From NCBI GenBank assembly GCA_034519515.1, contig JAXHOK010000042.1, positions 62,001 to 126,000 on the forward strand: a DNA stretch of 64,000 nucleotides, in the 5' to 3' direction. How positions within the stretch are numbered: the first letter of the stretch is position 1; the number at the start of each line of letters is the position of its first letter. The stretch comes from Arcicella sp034519515. GTDB lineage: Bacteria; Bacteroidota; Bacteroidia; Cytophagales; Spirosomataceae. The notes below the pieces were generated by a model. The model was not told where the DNA came from and did not search any database. It saw only the letters and a list, made by a program, of their open reading frames with translations. The translations under genes and the position numbers were made by a program. This document shows positions 16,614 through 25,701 of the stretch, piece after piece.

Positions 16614-18212
16614 TTACATCCTCAATTTCTCTATCTCCCGAATTACATTTACGATACCTTTCAAGGGAATTTTCACCCAATCAGGGCGATAGTTTATTTC
16701 GTAACCCAATTCATAAACTGCCTTTTCCAAGAGATAAATCAACATCAGAAAGTTTATTTCATTATTATTCTTGAACAATGGGTGTGGATTTCCGAAAGTG
16801 TCCAAATATTTTTCCATATACGTTTGTTGAATCAATCTATACCAACGGTCGGCGGCGGTTTGTACCCGAACAGGGTCAAGTTTTGCCGTGTCAGGATCAT
16901 TAAACATTTTGGCAGAAATAGCATAATGATAACTCCTAATCATCCCTGCTACATCTTTCAGAGGCGAATGCTTAATTTTGCGGTCAGTAATTGGGCTTTC
17001 AGGTTCGCCTTCAAAATCTATGATGATATAGTCATTTTTAGTAGCCAAAACTTGCCCCAAATGATAGTCACCATGAATCCTAATTCGTTGAGAATCAATC
17101 TCTCTCGTGAGAATATCCTTCGTAAAATCATCAATTAATTCTTTGGCTTCCATAAAATCCCAAGCTAATTTTTGGGTAACGGGGTCAGTAATTTTTGCGT
17201 AATTATCAATCAAAAGATTATACCGTCTCTCTAATAAATCAGTTAATCGTTTATGAATAAATTGGCGGTAATCATCGTTAAAATGCTCAGGAACAAACAT
17301 TTCGTCAGCTTCGGGGACGTACAGAGCCAAGTGCATTTCGGCAGTTCTTTGAGCCAAAAGTTCTACTTGTTCAAAAACTGATTCTTTAATGGCAAAAGTT
17401 TTATCCGTAAACGCCTCCACAAACGCCCCCAATTGTTCACCCGTTTGCATCCAACTGTCGGCTTCATTCTCCACCATGCGTTGCATCATTCCGAGCGTAA
17501 CATCGGGTTTTCCTTCACGTTTCCACACAACGCTCCCCGCAAAGGCTGGAATATAGGCAAAATCAGAATTTTCCGTAATAAATTCTACCATGTCCACTTC
17601 TGGATTAGTTCCCTCAAAAAGTTTTCGGTAAAGTTTTAAAAAGTACTTATTTCGCAATGGATATTGACCAAAAGTCATGGCAGAATTAGAAGAATCTACG
17701 GGCAGAACTCTCGAAGAAACAGGAGCTTTTATATCCTCGCCCGATAAGCCTTTACCTCTTAAAAAATCAATCTTACCATTTTTTTGTTGTGAAACAGTCT
17801 CAGCATGAGCCACGTGTTGAAATAACGATTGCTGAAAGCGTTCATCATAAATAGCATCAATCACCAAACCTTGTTTGTTATTGATGTAGGCAAGCGTAAT
17901 AATACCTTTGGGGATAATATCTTGACTCACCGATGAATCTATAAAAGAAACAGGTAACAAATAGCTTTCTATTTCACCATCCGCATATTTTACCTCCACG
18001 ATAAAAAGTAAAGCAATAGAATCTTTAATCGGAATTTCGATGGAAAACTTTATAGTGAATTTATCCTGCAAACGAGCCTTCCCTGCAAACCAGCGACACG
18101 TATTCATATAAGGAGGGAAAATATTTGTTTCAAATTCATGCATCAACTCTTCATCATGCTGAATATCTTTCCAAGCCTGTTTGGAGGTCAGTGAGGTTGT
18201 GTTATCGGTCAT
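16614..18212 (-). CDS. Maltokinase-like phosphotransferase
   Basis: A 532-residue protein of the aminoglycoside-phosphotransferase fold. The N-terminal cap has the maltokinase-like CRWFAGKARL; the kinase core shows RIHGDYHLGQVL (catalytic loop, near residue 381) and YIIIDFEGEPESP (metal-binding, near 398). Maltokinases phosphorylate maltose to maltose-1-phosphate, the donor for GlgE alpha-glucan synthesis, and are often fused or next to trehalose synthase. treS and glgE are not in this window, but glgB lies 23 kb away. The call is strong for the family and moderate for the substrate. Confidence 0.85.
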   Translation of the reverse strand: MTDNTTSLTSKQAWKDIQHDEELMHEFETNIFPPYMNTCRWFAGKARLQDKFTIKFSIEIPIKDSIALLFIVEVKYADGEIESYLLPVSFIDSSVSQDIIPKGIITLAYINNKQGLVIDAIYDERFQQSLFQHVAHAETVSQQKNGKIDFLRGKGLSGEDIKAPVSSRVLPVDSSNSAMTFGQYPLRNKYFLKLYRKLFEGTNPEVDMVEFITENSDFAYIPAFAGSVVWKREGKPDVTLGMMQRMVENEADSWMQTGEQLGAFVEAFTDKTFAIKESVFEQVELLAQRTAEMHLALYVPEADEMFVPEHFNDDYRQFIHKRLTDLLERRYNLLIDNYAKITDPVTQKLAWDFMEAKELIDDFTKDILTREIDSQRIRIHGDYHLGQVLATKNDYIIIDFEGEPESPITDRKIKHSPLKDVAGMIRSYHYAISAKMFNDPDTAKLDPVRVQTAADRWYRLIQQTYMEKYLDTFGNPHPLFKNNNEINFLMLIYLLEKAVYELGYEINYRPDWVKIPLKGIVNVIREIEKLRM

Positions 18213-18392
18213 ATTCGTTGAAATAGTATTATTCAGTCTTAAATTTAGAATATAATTAGATACAAAAAAATATAGGGGGGAAATATGTAGTTATTTCAAA
18301 AAAAAATAAAAAATTGTATTATCCTAAGTTTTTGATAATCAGTGCATTTTGTATTTTGGAGTAAAATATTTTCTTTTTTTACCTTTATACGT

Positions 18393-18422
18393 TTGCCAAT
18401 TAAAAAAATCGCTGTACCTTTG
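18393..18422 (+). promoter_or_regulatory. Bacteroidota-type promoter of tRNA-Glu
   Basis: TTG at 18393-18395, then 19 nt, then TACCTTTG at 18415-18422. This fits the Bacteroidota primary-sigma consensus (-33 TTG, -7 TAnnTTTG). It sits 55 bp before the tRNA. Confidence 0.8.
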
Positions 18423-18476
18423 CACCACGAAAAAACGAAATGAGATTTACAAAATCAAAAACGTTTTTAACCCAAT

Positions 18477-18551
18477 GGTCCGTTCGTCTAGGGGTTAGGA
18501 CACGTCCCTTTCACGGATGAAACACGGGTTCGATTCCCGTACGGACTACCA
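18477..18551 (+). tRNA. tRNA-Glu (anticodon TTC)
   Basis: A 75-nt cloverleaf with CCA encoded. The acceptor stem pairs GGTCCGT with ACGGACT (G-U at the end pair), the D-arm begins CGTCTAGGGGTTAGGAC, the anticodon loop is CTTTCAC with anticodon TTC, and the T-arm is ACGGGTTCGATTCCCGT. It reads Glu GAA/GAG codons. It has its own promoter and a terminator directly behind it, so it is a single-gene transcription unit. Confidence 0.97.
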
Positions 18552-18586
18552 AAAAAGGCTTCAAATCAATGATTTGAAGCCTTTTT
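18552..18586 (+). terminator. Intrinsic terminator of tRNA-Glu
   Basis: Perfect 17-bp arms AAAAAGGCTTCAAATCA and TGATTTGAAGCCTTTTT with a one-base loop, starting at the CCA end of the tRNA. It is symmetric, so it can also end the minus-strand transcription reaching it. Confidence 0.9.
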
Positions 18587-18644
18587 GTTTACTACCAATA
18601 TTTAAGAAAATGTAGTAATCACAGTAATCAAAACCATTTTCCTC

Positions 18645-19892
18645 TCACTTCATCACTACATCCCCATTTCTCCACCGCTCCACTGTTGGAAACCATATAG
18701 ATTGATATTCGGCATATCGCTGTAATTCGTAATGATCATCCGCAAATTGATTAGAGCGTTTTGTGAACGTAAAGTTGATTTCTGAAACCTGTGGAGGTGA
18801 ATACGTCCAAATTTCTTTGTCTTTGGTACGGGTAATTTTCACGGGGTCGCCCATGATGATAAAAACCATTCCCTTGTCGGTCTTCCAGCCTTCTTTATAG
18901 GTTGTGAAAAGTCGATTGGCTTGTTCTACTCGCTGATAAAAGGCTTTTATGGTACGTTTTGCCGTTGCTTGATTACCCTGCATGATATTCAACCAATAAT
19001 TATCCAGCGTTCTTTTAGGTTCTTTGGAAGTTATTAAGTCAGTTGCCTCGGCATTGGTACTCATATATATTAATGGGCGAGCCAATTTTTCGGGACGAGT
19101 CAGTCTCGGAAATCTTTTATCGGTAACAATCATTCCAATGCCGTAAGCCTCGGTGGTGTCTCTGGTGAAAAAATAGAGAGCATCTTGTTCCAAAACCAAG
19201 GGAGTATTGGCAAAAATACTAAAAGAGGAGTCCACATAAAGACTTTTGGAAGGAACTCTTGGCGTGGTGGACATGGGCGAATGTGCCGCTTCAAATTCGT
19301 ATTTATAACGATAAGCTCTGAAATTCTGAGCACGTCCATCCAAACTTTTCAACACCACAGTATCCGATACTGAGAAATAGTTTTTTGCCAAAGGACGAGT
19401 ACCTGCTTTATCAAAAAACATAAAATAATCGCTCGATTTACCCGACTGAAATCTGAGAAAGCAGTCATTAATAGTTTTATTATTAGTCTTTAAGTCTTTA
19501 ATTTCGGTCAAAGCAACGCTGACGAACAGATTTTTTGGCTTCACAACATCAAACCAAACCATGTATAGCCCTGCGTCTTCGGTGATATTCTCTGGATTAA
19601 TTGCAACAGTACCCGTACTTAATGCCGTTTGGCGGTTGGCGTATTCTGGATATACACTGTATGAAATGGCAAATTCTTTCATCATTTCATTGGTTGTAAC
19701 AATTCTACCTGGGTCGATGCTGAGATAAATTCTAACTGATGAACCATTATCTAAAAACCGACTTTTAGAAATTAACCTCTGCATCGGTACACGGTTATCC
19801 AACCGATTATTAGTTTTTTGGGTAGCCGTCGGATTAGTTATACAACCCGAAAAGATTGATAATGAGAGAAGGGTAATGAATATTTTTTTCAT
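18645..19892 (-). CDS. GWxTD domain lipoprotein
   Basis: A 415-residue lipoprotein: the leader KKIFITLLSLSIFSGC ends in a lipobox. The C-terminal region holds the domain named for its GWxTD motif, here EGWKTDKGMVFIIMGDP near residue 332, followed by WTYSPP. Upstream is a beta-rich part with no clear family. GWxTD proteins are common in Bacteroidota and Acidobacteriota and their function is unknown. It is probably periplasm- or outer-membrane-anchored and monocistronic. Confidence 0.85.
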   Translation of the reverse strand: MKKIFITLLSLSIFSGCITNPTATQKTNNRLDNRVPMQRLISKSRFLDNGSSVRIYLSIDPGRIVTTNEMMKEFAISYSVYPEYANRQTALSTGTVAINPENITEDAGLYMVWFDVVKPKNLFVSVALTEIKDLKTNNKTINDCFLRFQSGKSSDYFMFFDKAGTRPLAKNYFSVSDTVVLKSLDGRAQNFRAYRYKYEFEAAHSPMSTTPRVPSKSLYVDSSFSIFANTPLVLEQDALYFFTRDTTEAYGIGMIVTDKRFPRLTRPEKLARPLIYMSTNAEATDLITSKEPKRTLDNYWLNIMQGNQATAKRTIKAFYQRVEQANRLFTTYKEGWKTDKGMVFIIMGDPVKITRTKDKEIWTYSPPQVSEINFTFTKRSNQFADDHYELQRYAEYQSIWFPTVERWRNGDVVMK

Positions 19893-20119
19893 GATTATGT
19901 TACAACTTGTGAAAACGGGAAAATCGGGCGACGTTCGCTCCCATTATACGTTAAACGAACCAATTTAGTAAGTATTTTTCTGATGTCAAGCAAAAGCTGT
20001 AAATTTGGTATAAATTTAGTCGTAGGTCGTAAGTCATAAGGTGCTTTTTTATTAAATACTACCTTATAATCTCATCCATACTTAGGACTTAATACTCAAG
20101 ACTTAATACTTTTTTATTC

Positions 20120-20890
20120 ATGTACAAAACTACCGAAATTGCTTCTTCTGATATTGTTTCAGACAATCCTGTTCATCAACGACTTTTATTTCCCTATATC
20201 GAAGCCACCAAAATGGTTTCGGGCAATTTGCTTGAAATTGGCGTGGGTACGGGGCGTGGTGTGGCAGTTTTAGCTCCATCTGTGAGCCATTTTACTGGCG
20301 TTGACAAGAACGAACCTCTGATAACAAAACTCTCCGCTGATTATCCCAATTTCAAGTTTATTGATATGTTTTTACCTCCCCTAAAAGGTTTGGCGGATAA
20401 TACTTTCGATTATATCGTAACGTTTCAAGTAATCGAACACATTGAGGACGATAATGAGTTTATCAAAGAGGCACATCGGGTCTTGAAACCTGGCGGAAAG
20501 TTGATTTTGACGACGGTGAACCGTAAATATTCGCTTTCTCGCAATCCTTGGCACGTGCGTGAATACTTGGCGAGTGAGTTGAAAAGCCTGATTCTGAAAC
20601 ATTTTGGTAGTATTGAAACCAAAGGCGTTCATGGTAATAAAAAAGTGATGGATTATTACGAAGAAAATAAACGTTCGGTAGAAAAAATTACTCGTTTTGA
20701 TATTTTTAATTTACAATATCGTTTACCCAGATGGATGCTTCAAGTGCCTTATGATATTGCCAACAGAATGAGTAGAAATATCATTCAAAAATCTGACAAC
20801 CAATTAGTTACAGGCATTACCCACGAAGATTACTTCTTAAATAACGATGCAGAAGAGTGTTTTGACTTCTTTTATATAGCTACGAAGTAA
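20120..20890 (+). CDS. Class I SAM-dependent methyltransferase
   Basis: A 256-residue cytoplasmic enzyme with the type-11 methyltransferase fold. The SAM-binding motif I is LLEIGVGTGRGVAVLA (residues about 36-51), acidic motif II is FTGVDKNEP, and later motifs are FDYIVTFQVIEHIEDD and EAHRVLKPGGKLILTTVN. The C-terminal 90 residues are specific and give no substrate clue. UbiE/glycan-type methyltransferases look alike at this level. Iterated spacer repeats lie on both sides. Confidence 0.85.
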   Translation: MYKTTEIASSDIVSDNPVHQRLLFPYIEATKMVSGNLLEIGVGTGRGVAVLAPSVSHFTGVDKNEPLITKLSADYPNFKFIDMFLPPLKGLADNTFDYIVTFQVIEHIEDDNEFIKEAHRVLKPGGKLILTTVNRKYSLSRNPWHVREYLASELKSLILKHFGSIETKGVHGNKKVMDYYEENKRSVEKITRFDIFNLQYRLPRWMLQVPYDIANRMSRNIIQKSDNQLVTGITHEDYFLNNDAEECFDFFYIATK

Positions 20891-20894
20891 ATTT

Positions 20895-21032
20895 TAGAGT
20901 ATAGATGATAGAGGTTAGATATCAGAGATTAGATGATAGAGACTAAATAAATTATCCCTTTACCACATAACCTATATCATCTATACTTTTTCCTCTTTCC
21001 TCTATCATCTAATATCTATTCTCTAAATAAAT
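20895..21032. repeat. Iterated inverted repeat (TAGATGATAGAG words)
   Basis: The left part reads TAGATGATAGAGGTTAGAT and GATTAGATGATAGAGAC; the right part carries TATCATCTATAC, CCTCTATCATCTAATATC and TCTCTAAA. It is a locus-specific member of the spacer-hairpin pattern seen elsewhere in the window. Confidence 0.6.
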
Positions 21033-21106
21033 GGCTTGATTTTTGTTAATTTTTTAAACGTATTTCCCACCGCCACTGGGTTTAAATTTAAGGATTTTCA
21101 AGAATT

Positions 21107-22219
21107 ATGCTATTAATCAAATCAATTACTCGTGGCGATATTTTCAAAATAGCTTGCCTACTGGGCTTTTTCATTTTGGGATTTACCTATCAAAAACTCA
21201 AACGTACAGGGCTGAGTGTGGATTATGTGCCATCTGCCAATGTGGGCGAAGAAGTCCGTTTTATGTTCTCGGCGGGTGATAATGTTCAAAGAATCAAGAT
21301 TTTTTCGGATAAAGGTAGTCTTGGCACTATTAAAACCGTTCAGAACAAAGCTGAAATGAGCTTCACTTTCGGATTTCCGAGCGTAAAAAAACTACGATTC
21401 GTAGGAATTTCCGCCAATAATGATACCGTTAGTGTGGCTTATGGAGATATTGAAATTATTGGTAAAACCTTTGGCAGACAAATAGTTACAACTCAGCAAG
21501 GAGGTTCGGCATCTCTTGACCCAAGCCCACCGATTGCCCGAACGGTTTATCCCCTTCCTTCAACAAATTTACGGTTTAATCCAACTCCCGAAGAAGACCC
21601 TTTCAACGGCAAAAATCAGAACGTTTACGGAACTGCCATTGGGCATCCAACACAAGATGAAGCAAGGGCATTCTTGGAAGATATAAAACCCATTGCCGTA
21701 GAATTAGGGCAAAAGTATCAAATTCCAGCCAGTGTAGTGATGGCAATGGCAGCGATGGAAAGTGGCTATGGATTTAGTAGAAATGCTGTTTTTGCCAATA
21801 ATTTCTTTGGCATAAAACAATGGTGGGGCAACGAGTCCAACGCTTATCAATTGAAAGGGCAACCCGATGAATATGAAGGGAAAGTAGCGATTTTGAGACG
21901 TTCAGATGATGGGCAAGTGATTTACGACGAAAGCCGTCGCCCTGATAATTGGTATCGTCGTTTTGGGTCGAGGAGAGAGTGTATTGAGTTTTTGGTAGAA
22001 GAAGTATTTTTGCACAAAACAGGGGCTTGGAAACGTGATTATAGCGATATTGCCCGTTTTTATCAAGGACAAATTGCGGCAGGTGTAGAAAAATACTCAG
22101 CTGCCTATACCTTCATATATTCAGTCGGCGAACGTGGATATACTCACAAAGGAGGCAAGTTTTATGCGGATAGAGTGATGAAAGTGATTGATAGATATGG
22201 GTTGATTGGGAATGATTGA
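21107..22219 (+). CDS. Membrane-anchored glucosaminidase-domain protein
   Basis: A 370-residue protein with a single N-terminal membrane anchor (IACLLGFFILGFTYQ), a beta-rich stretch, and a C-terminal glucosaminidase domain of the flagellar-FlgJ/LytG type. In it, QIPASVVMAMAAMESGYGFSRNAVFANNFFGIKQW carries the catalytic Glu (near residue 218). Such enzymes cut the GlcNAc-MurNAc glycan strand of peptidoglycan. The ending EVEKYSAAYTF-like region and RYGL are usual. It is probably periplasmic, facing the wall. Confidence 0.85.
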   Translation: MLLIKSITRGDIFKIACLLGFFILGFTYQKLKRTGLSVDYVPSANVGEEVRFMFSAGDNVQRIKIFSDKGSLGTIKTVQNKAEMSFTFGFPSVKKLRFVGISANNDTVSVAYGDIEIIGKTFGRQIVTTQQGGSASLDPSPPIARTVYPLPSTNLRFNPTPEEDPFNGKNQNVYGTAIGHPTQDEARAFLEDIKPIAVELGQKYQIPASVVMAMAAMESGYGFSRNAVFANNFFGIKQWWGNESNAYQLKGQPDEYEGKVAILRRSDDGQVIYDESRRPDNWYRRFGSRRECIEFLVEEVFLHKTGAWKRDYSDIARFYQGQIAAGVEKYSAAYTFIYSVGERGYTHKGGKFYADRVMKVIDRYGLIGND

Positions 22220-22285
22220 TGATAATGATTTAGTTATTAATCAATATTTTTCCGTAATTTGGAAGCGAACTATTTCCTAAATAAA

Positions 22286-23986
22286 ATGGCAAAAAAATAC
22301 CCAAACAAGAGTCTTTCCAATAAATTAGCACAAGAAAATAACCGTGCAGTAGAGAAAACTATTCAATCTGAAAATGCTATTTTATCCAATAGTTTTTTGA
22401 AGCATCCCGCTATTGAAGCCTTCCTGATTGTTTCAGTATGTTTATTAATTGTGTTGATTCGGAAAAACTTCTTGGCAATTCCTTATGAAAGAGACGAAGG
22501 AGCATACATACTTTTTGGCAGAGAACTATTAGCAGGAAAGACACCATACATAGATTTTTTTGATACACGTTTGCCATTTATTTTCTATATGTATGGCTTG
22601 GTAGCGAGTTTTGGTACATCGGTAGTAGCAACTGCCAAATTTTTTATGGTCATTGAAATACTGACTACCGTTACCCTATTTTTTGCCATCAAAACACTAT
22701 TCGGAAAGACCAGTGCTTGGACAGGAGCAATTGCTTACGCCTTCCTTACCCTGAACCCTGCCATCAATGGATTCACACGACAATCAGAACATTTGGTAAA
22801 TCTGTGGACGGTATTAGCTTTATATTTTTCCTTCAAAAATTATATTCACCGAAATCTCGTCTTCATCTTTCTAAGTGGCATTTGTTTCACGCTCGCTATG
22901 ATGATAAAACACAATGCCGTTTTTTTGGTCGTCTATGGTGGTTTAGCATTAATTACTCATGAATATTTGAAGGAAAAAAGTATCGGAAAACCCCTATTTC
23001 AAAGTGTTGGAATATACGCTTTGGGATGTGGAGCGGTTGTGATTCTTTTATTCGGAATTATTTCTTTGCAAGGAGCTACGGATGAAATGCTGTACTGGGC
23101 ATTTACGCATTCAAAGGTCTATATTTCAAGAGTTACCTTTGATATGAATTATTTTCAAAATATTATCAATAATATTCTTAACAACTACAAGTTCTTCTTT
23201 TATAGTGCCTTAGCGGGTTTTGTAGTAATGTTAGTTATACCAAGTAAGATTGATTTAAAAATTAATCTTACGCTTTTGACTATCCTCTCTATCTTGATGG
23301 TATTTCCAGGCAATCAGTTTTATGGGCATTATTTCATTATGTCTATGCCCGCCGTAGCCGTTTTATCAAGTTTTTTATTTGGGGGAATTGCATTAGAACA
23401 ATACCAAAAAGCCGAAACGAGCATTCGAATTGCGGGAGTAATTATATTTATTTTTGGCATATTTTTACATCTAAAATCAATGAATGATCTGTACTTTTCT
23501 CCCGACCATTCATCCATTATCAAGAATACTTACGGCAGTAATCCTTTCTTGGAAAGTGCCGCTATTGCCGAAAAAATTAAACCCGAACTAACAAAGAAAG
23601 ATTATTTGGCGGTGATGGGGTCTGAGCAAGAAATATTTTTATATACCGACACCAAACCCGCTTCCAAACATACCATTGCCTATCATCTGATGGTTGATAC
23701 TACGGTATCGGCAAATCCTATAAAATGGCAAAAAGAGTATATTAGTGAAGTAGAGAAGAATAAACCTAAATTTTTTGTATTTTACAGAGTAGGGATGACG
23801 TTCCTCCGAACTCCCAATAGTTGTTCAAAAATATTTAATTGGGCTGAAAAATACTTAAATTCAAACTATGATTTGTACGGAACAGTGGATATTTCGCCTA
23901 ATGAGTCGCAGTATTTTTGGGGAAAAGATTCTTATGCAAGTTTAAAAAAGCAAGAGGATACAATTTTGATTTTTAAGAGAAAATAA
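22286..23986 (+). CDS. GT39/ArnT-like membrane glycosyltransferase
   Basis: A 566-residue polytopic protein with about ten hydrophobic segments. It has the first-loop acidic motif IPYERDEGAYILFGRELLAGKTPYIDFFDTRLP, typical of GT-C enzymes that use polyprenyl-phosphate sugars (GT39/GT83, PMT_2). It probably adds a sugar to a lipid or protein at the outer face of the inner membrane. The frame is open to 22259 with a TTG, but the ATG at 22286 (MAKKYPNKSL) is the better start. It ends 6 bp before the convergent mtgA gene. Confidence 0.82.
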   Translation: MAKKYPNKSLSNKLAQENNRAVEKTIQSENAILSNSFLKHPAIEAFLIVSVCLLIVLIRKNFLAIPYERDEGAYILFGRELLAGKTPYIDFFDTRLPFIFYMYGLVASFGTSVVATAKFFMVIEILTTVTLFFAIKTLFGKTSAWTGAIAYAFLTLNPAINGFTRQSEHLVNLWTVLALYFSFKNYIHRNLVFIFLSGICFTLAMMIKHNAVFLVVYGGLALITHEYLKEKSIGKPLFQSVGIYALGCGAVVILLFGIISLQGATDEMLYWAFTHSKVYISRVTFDMNYFQNIINNILNNYKFFFYSALAGFVVMLVIPSKIDLKINLTLLTILSILMVFPGNQFYGHYFIMSMPAVAVLSSFLFGGIALEQYQKAETSIRIAGVIIFIFGIFLHLKSMNDLYFSPDHSSIIKNTYGSNPFLESAAIAEKIKPELTKKDYLAVMGSEQEIFLYTDTKPASKHTIAYHLMVDTTVSANPIKWQKEYISEVEKNKPKFFVFYRVGMTFLRTPNSCSKIFNWAEKYLNSNYDLYGTVDISPNESQYFWGKDSYASLKKQEDTILIFKRK

Positions 23987-23991
23987 ATTCC

Positions 23992-24792
23992 TCAAAACTT
24001 CAAATAAGCCTTCCCTCCCAAACCTCTCATTTGGCGAGTAATAAAATTGGTGCGTCGTTGCACGTAACCCGATGGATTGGCAATTGAAAAACGATTAGGA
24101 TTTGGTAAAACTGCCGCTATTCGAGCGGCTTCACTTCGGGATAAACTACTGGCGGAATGTCCATAGAAACGCTGTGAGGCAGCCTCTACGCCAAAGGTCA
24201 TTTTGCCCGTTTCGGCTACGTTGAGATATACTTCCAAAATCCGCTCTTTGCCCCAAACAAGTTCTATCATAAAGGTAAAATATACCTCCAGAACCTTTCT
24301 GACGTAACTTCTGCCTTGCCAAAGGAAAACATTTTTGGCAACTTGCTGAGAAATGGTACTGGCTCCTTTGATGCGTTTTCCTTTCAAATTATTACGAAAA
24401 GCCCCATACATTGCCTTAAAATCAAAACCATTATGGTCGGGAAAAAGTTGGTCTTCTGCCGCTACAACTGCCAAAGCGGCTTCCTTGGAAATATTATTGT
24501 ATGGTTCCCAATCGGAATGAATTTCAGAATCTTTGCCATTGAAAAGTGCCGTGAATTTACGATCAACCATGGTGGGCGTAATCCATACGGGGACGAATTT
24601 CAACAGAACAATTGTTACAACGGAAACGCCAAATCCATAAAGGATAAATTTGATAAACTTGATAAGGATAATTTGCACAATAGGATAACGTTCGCCAAAA
24701 GCCTCAAAGCGTTGCCAACGGCTCAATTTTGGTTTTGAGTTTTGGGGTTTGTCTTCGGAAGGAGGGGGATTTCTGAACGTATTTTTTGCCAT
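23992..24792 (-). CDS. mtgA: Monofunctional biosynthetic peptidoglycan transglycosylase
   Basis: A 266-residue GT51 enzyme that polymerises lipid II. It has one N-terminal membrane segment (FIKFILYGFGVSVVTIVLL). The motifs are AVVAAEDQLFPDHNGFD (catalytic Glu near residue 114), KGASTISQQVAKNVFLW, RKVLEVYFTFMIELVWGKERILEVYLNVAETG and RFYGHSASSLSRSEAARIAAVLPNP. No transpeptidase domain follows, so it is the MtgA type. An Rpn-family gene lies 26 bp upstream on the same strand. Confidence 0.94.
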   Translation of the reverse strand: MAKNTFRNPPPSEDKPQNSKPKLSRWQRFEAFGERYPIVQIILIKFIKFILYGFGVSVVTIVLLKFVPVWITPTMVDRKFTALFNGKDSEIHSDWEPYNNISKEAALAVVAAEDQLFPDHNGFDFKAMYGAFRNNLKGKRIKGASTISQQVAKNVFLWQGRSYVRKVLEVYFTFMIELVWGKERILEVYLNVAETGKMTFGVEAASQRFYGHSASSLSRSEAARIAAVLPNPNRFSIANPSGYVQRRTNFITRQMRGLGGKAYLKF

Positions 24793-24817
24793 TGGGGTTT
24801 AGTAATCTATATTTTGT

Positions 24818-25630
24818 TTATTCGTTTTGTTCTTTTTCTAATTCATAAATCTGTTCAAGTGTCAAACCTGTATATTTTATAATTTTTTCATAAGGTTCAT
24901 TATCGACTAACATATTTATGGCAACATCAATTTTCCCTTGTTCTCTTTCAAGCGTAAGCACTTTTCTTTTTCCAACTTCAATTTTTGATTCCTCCCATTC
25001 TTCGGGACTGATATTTTCATAATTCATCAATTCAGTAGCTCTTTTTATACCCTCATTTTTGATGTTAATATCTGGATTATCAGGATGATGAATGCTCTCA
25101 TAAATCAAATCTAACCAATCTCGATAATTTTGAGGTGTTTCTTCGCCTTTGTAATTGGGATTCAGATAAATTAATTCATGATTAAATATTTTGCGTTCAA
25201 TTCCCTTCAAATTCCTTGGATTTAGATTAGAAATCAATACTTCATCTTTGTAAAACTCTCTTGTTTTTGTATTGATTTTATACGGTGCGGTCATCACAAC
25301 AATGGTATAAACTGTTTTATCCACAGAATAATCATCAGAAGTTCGTTGTTGTTCTGTAATTGCCTGTAAATGATAATGAAGAAATCTGTCAAAATTATGA
25401 TCATACTCAACTTTCTGAATTTCGATAATAATTCTTTTCTTTACATCCTCAGCAAAGATGTCATACTTAAAATTAATATTACCTAATTTGGGCTGGAATG
25501 CTTTTTCTGTCTCAATAACATCGGGTTCGACATCAATACCAACAATGTCTTTAACAAAAGCCTTGAAGACAATCTTGTCGGTAAAAGCTTTTTTAAAGAA
25601 GACTTCATTATCTAATCTTGCGAGTGTCAT
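24818..25630 (-). CDS. Rpn-family PD-(D/E)XK nuclease/putative transposase
   Basis: A protein of about 270 residues of the Rpn/PDDEXK_2 family: LARLDNEVFFKKAFTDKIVFKAFVKDIVG, then FKYDIFAEDVKKRIIIEIQKVEYDHNFDRFLHYHLQA. The Asp and the later E-I-Q-K form the nuclease site. The C-terminus has the usual EILGLTLEQIYELE-like helix (INMLVDNEPYEKIIKYTGLTLEQI). Related E. coli proteins promote RecA-independent recombination. The frame opens at 25690, but the Met at 25630 matches the family start. Confidence 0.85.
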   Translation of the reverse strand: MTLARLDNEVFFKKAFTDKIVFKAFVKDIVGIDVEPDVIETEKAFQPKLGNINFKYDIFAEDVKKRIIIEIQKVEYDHNFDRFLHYHLQAITEQQRTSDDYSVDKTVYTIVVMTAPYKINTKTREFYKDEVLISNLNPRNLKGIERKIFNHELIYLNPNYKGEETPQNYRDWLDLIYESIHHPDNPDINIKNEGIKRATELMNYENISPEEWEESKIEVGKRKVLTLEREQGKIDVAINMLVDNEPYEKIIKYTGLTLEQIYELEKEQNE

Positions 25631-25701
25631 AAAGGATTTTTTTGTGGTAAAGATACAAAATGATTGAAGTTTTGAAATATTATTGCTCATCTTTCTGACA
25701 T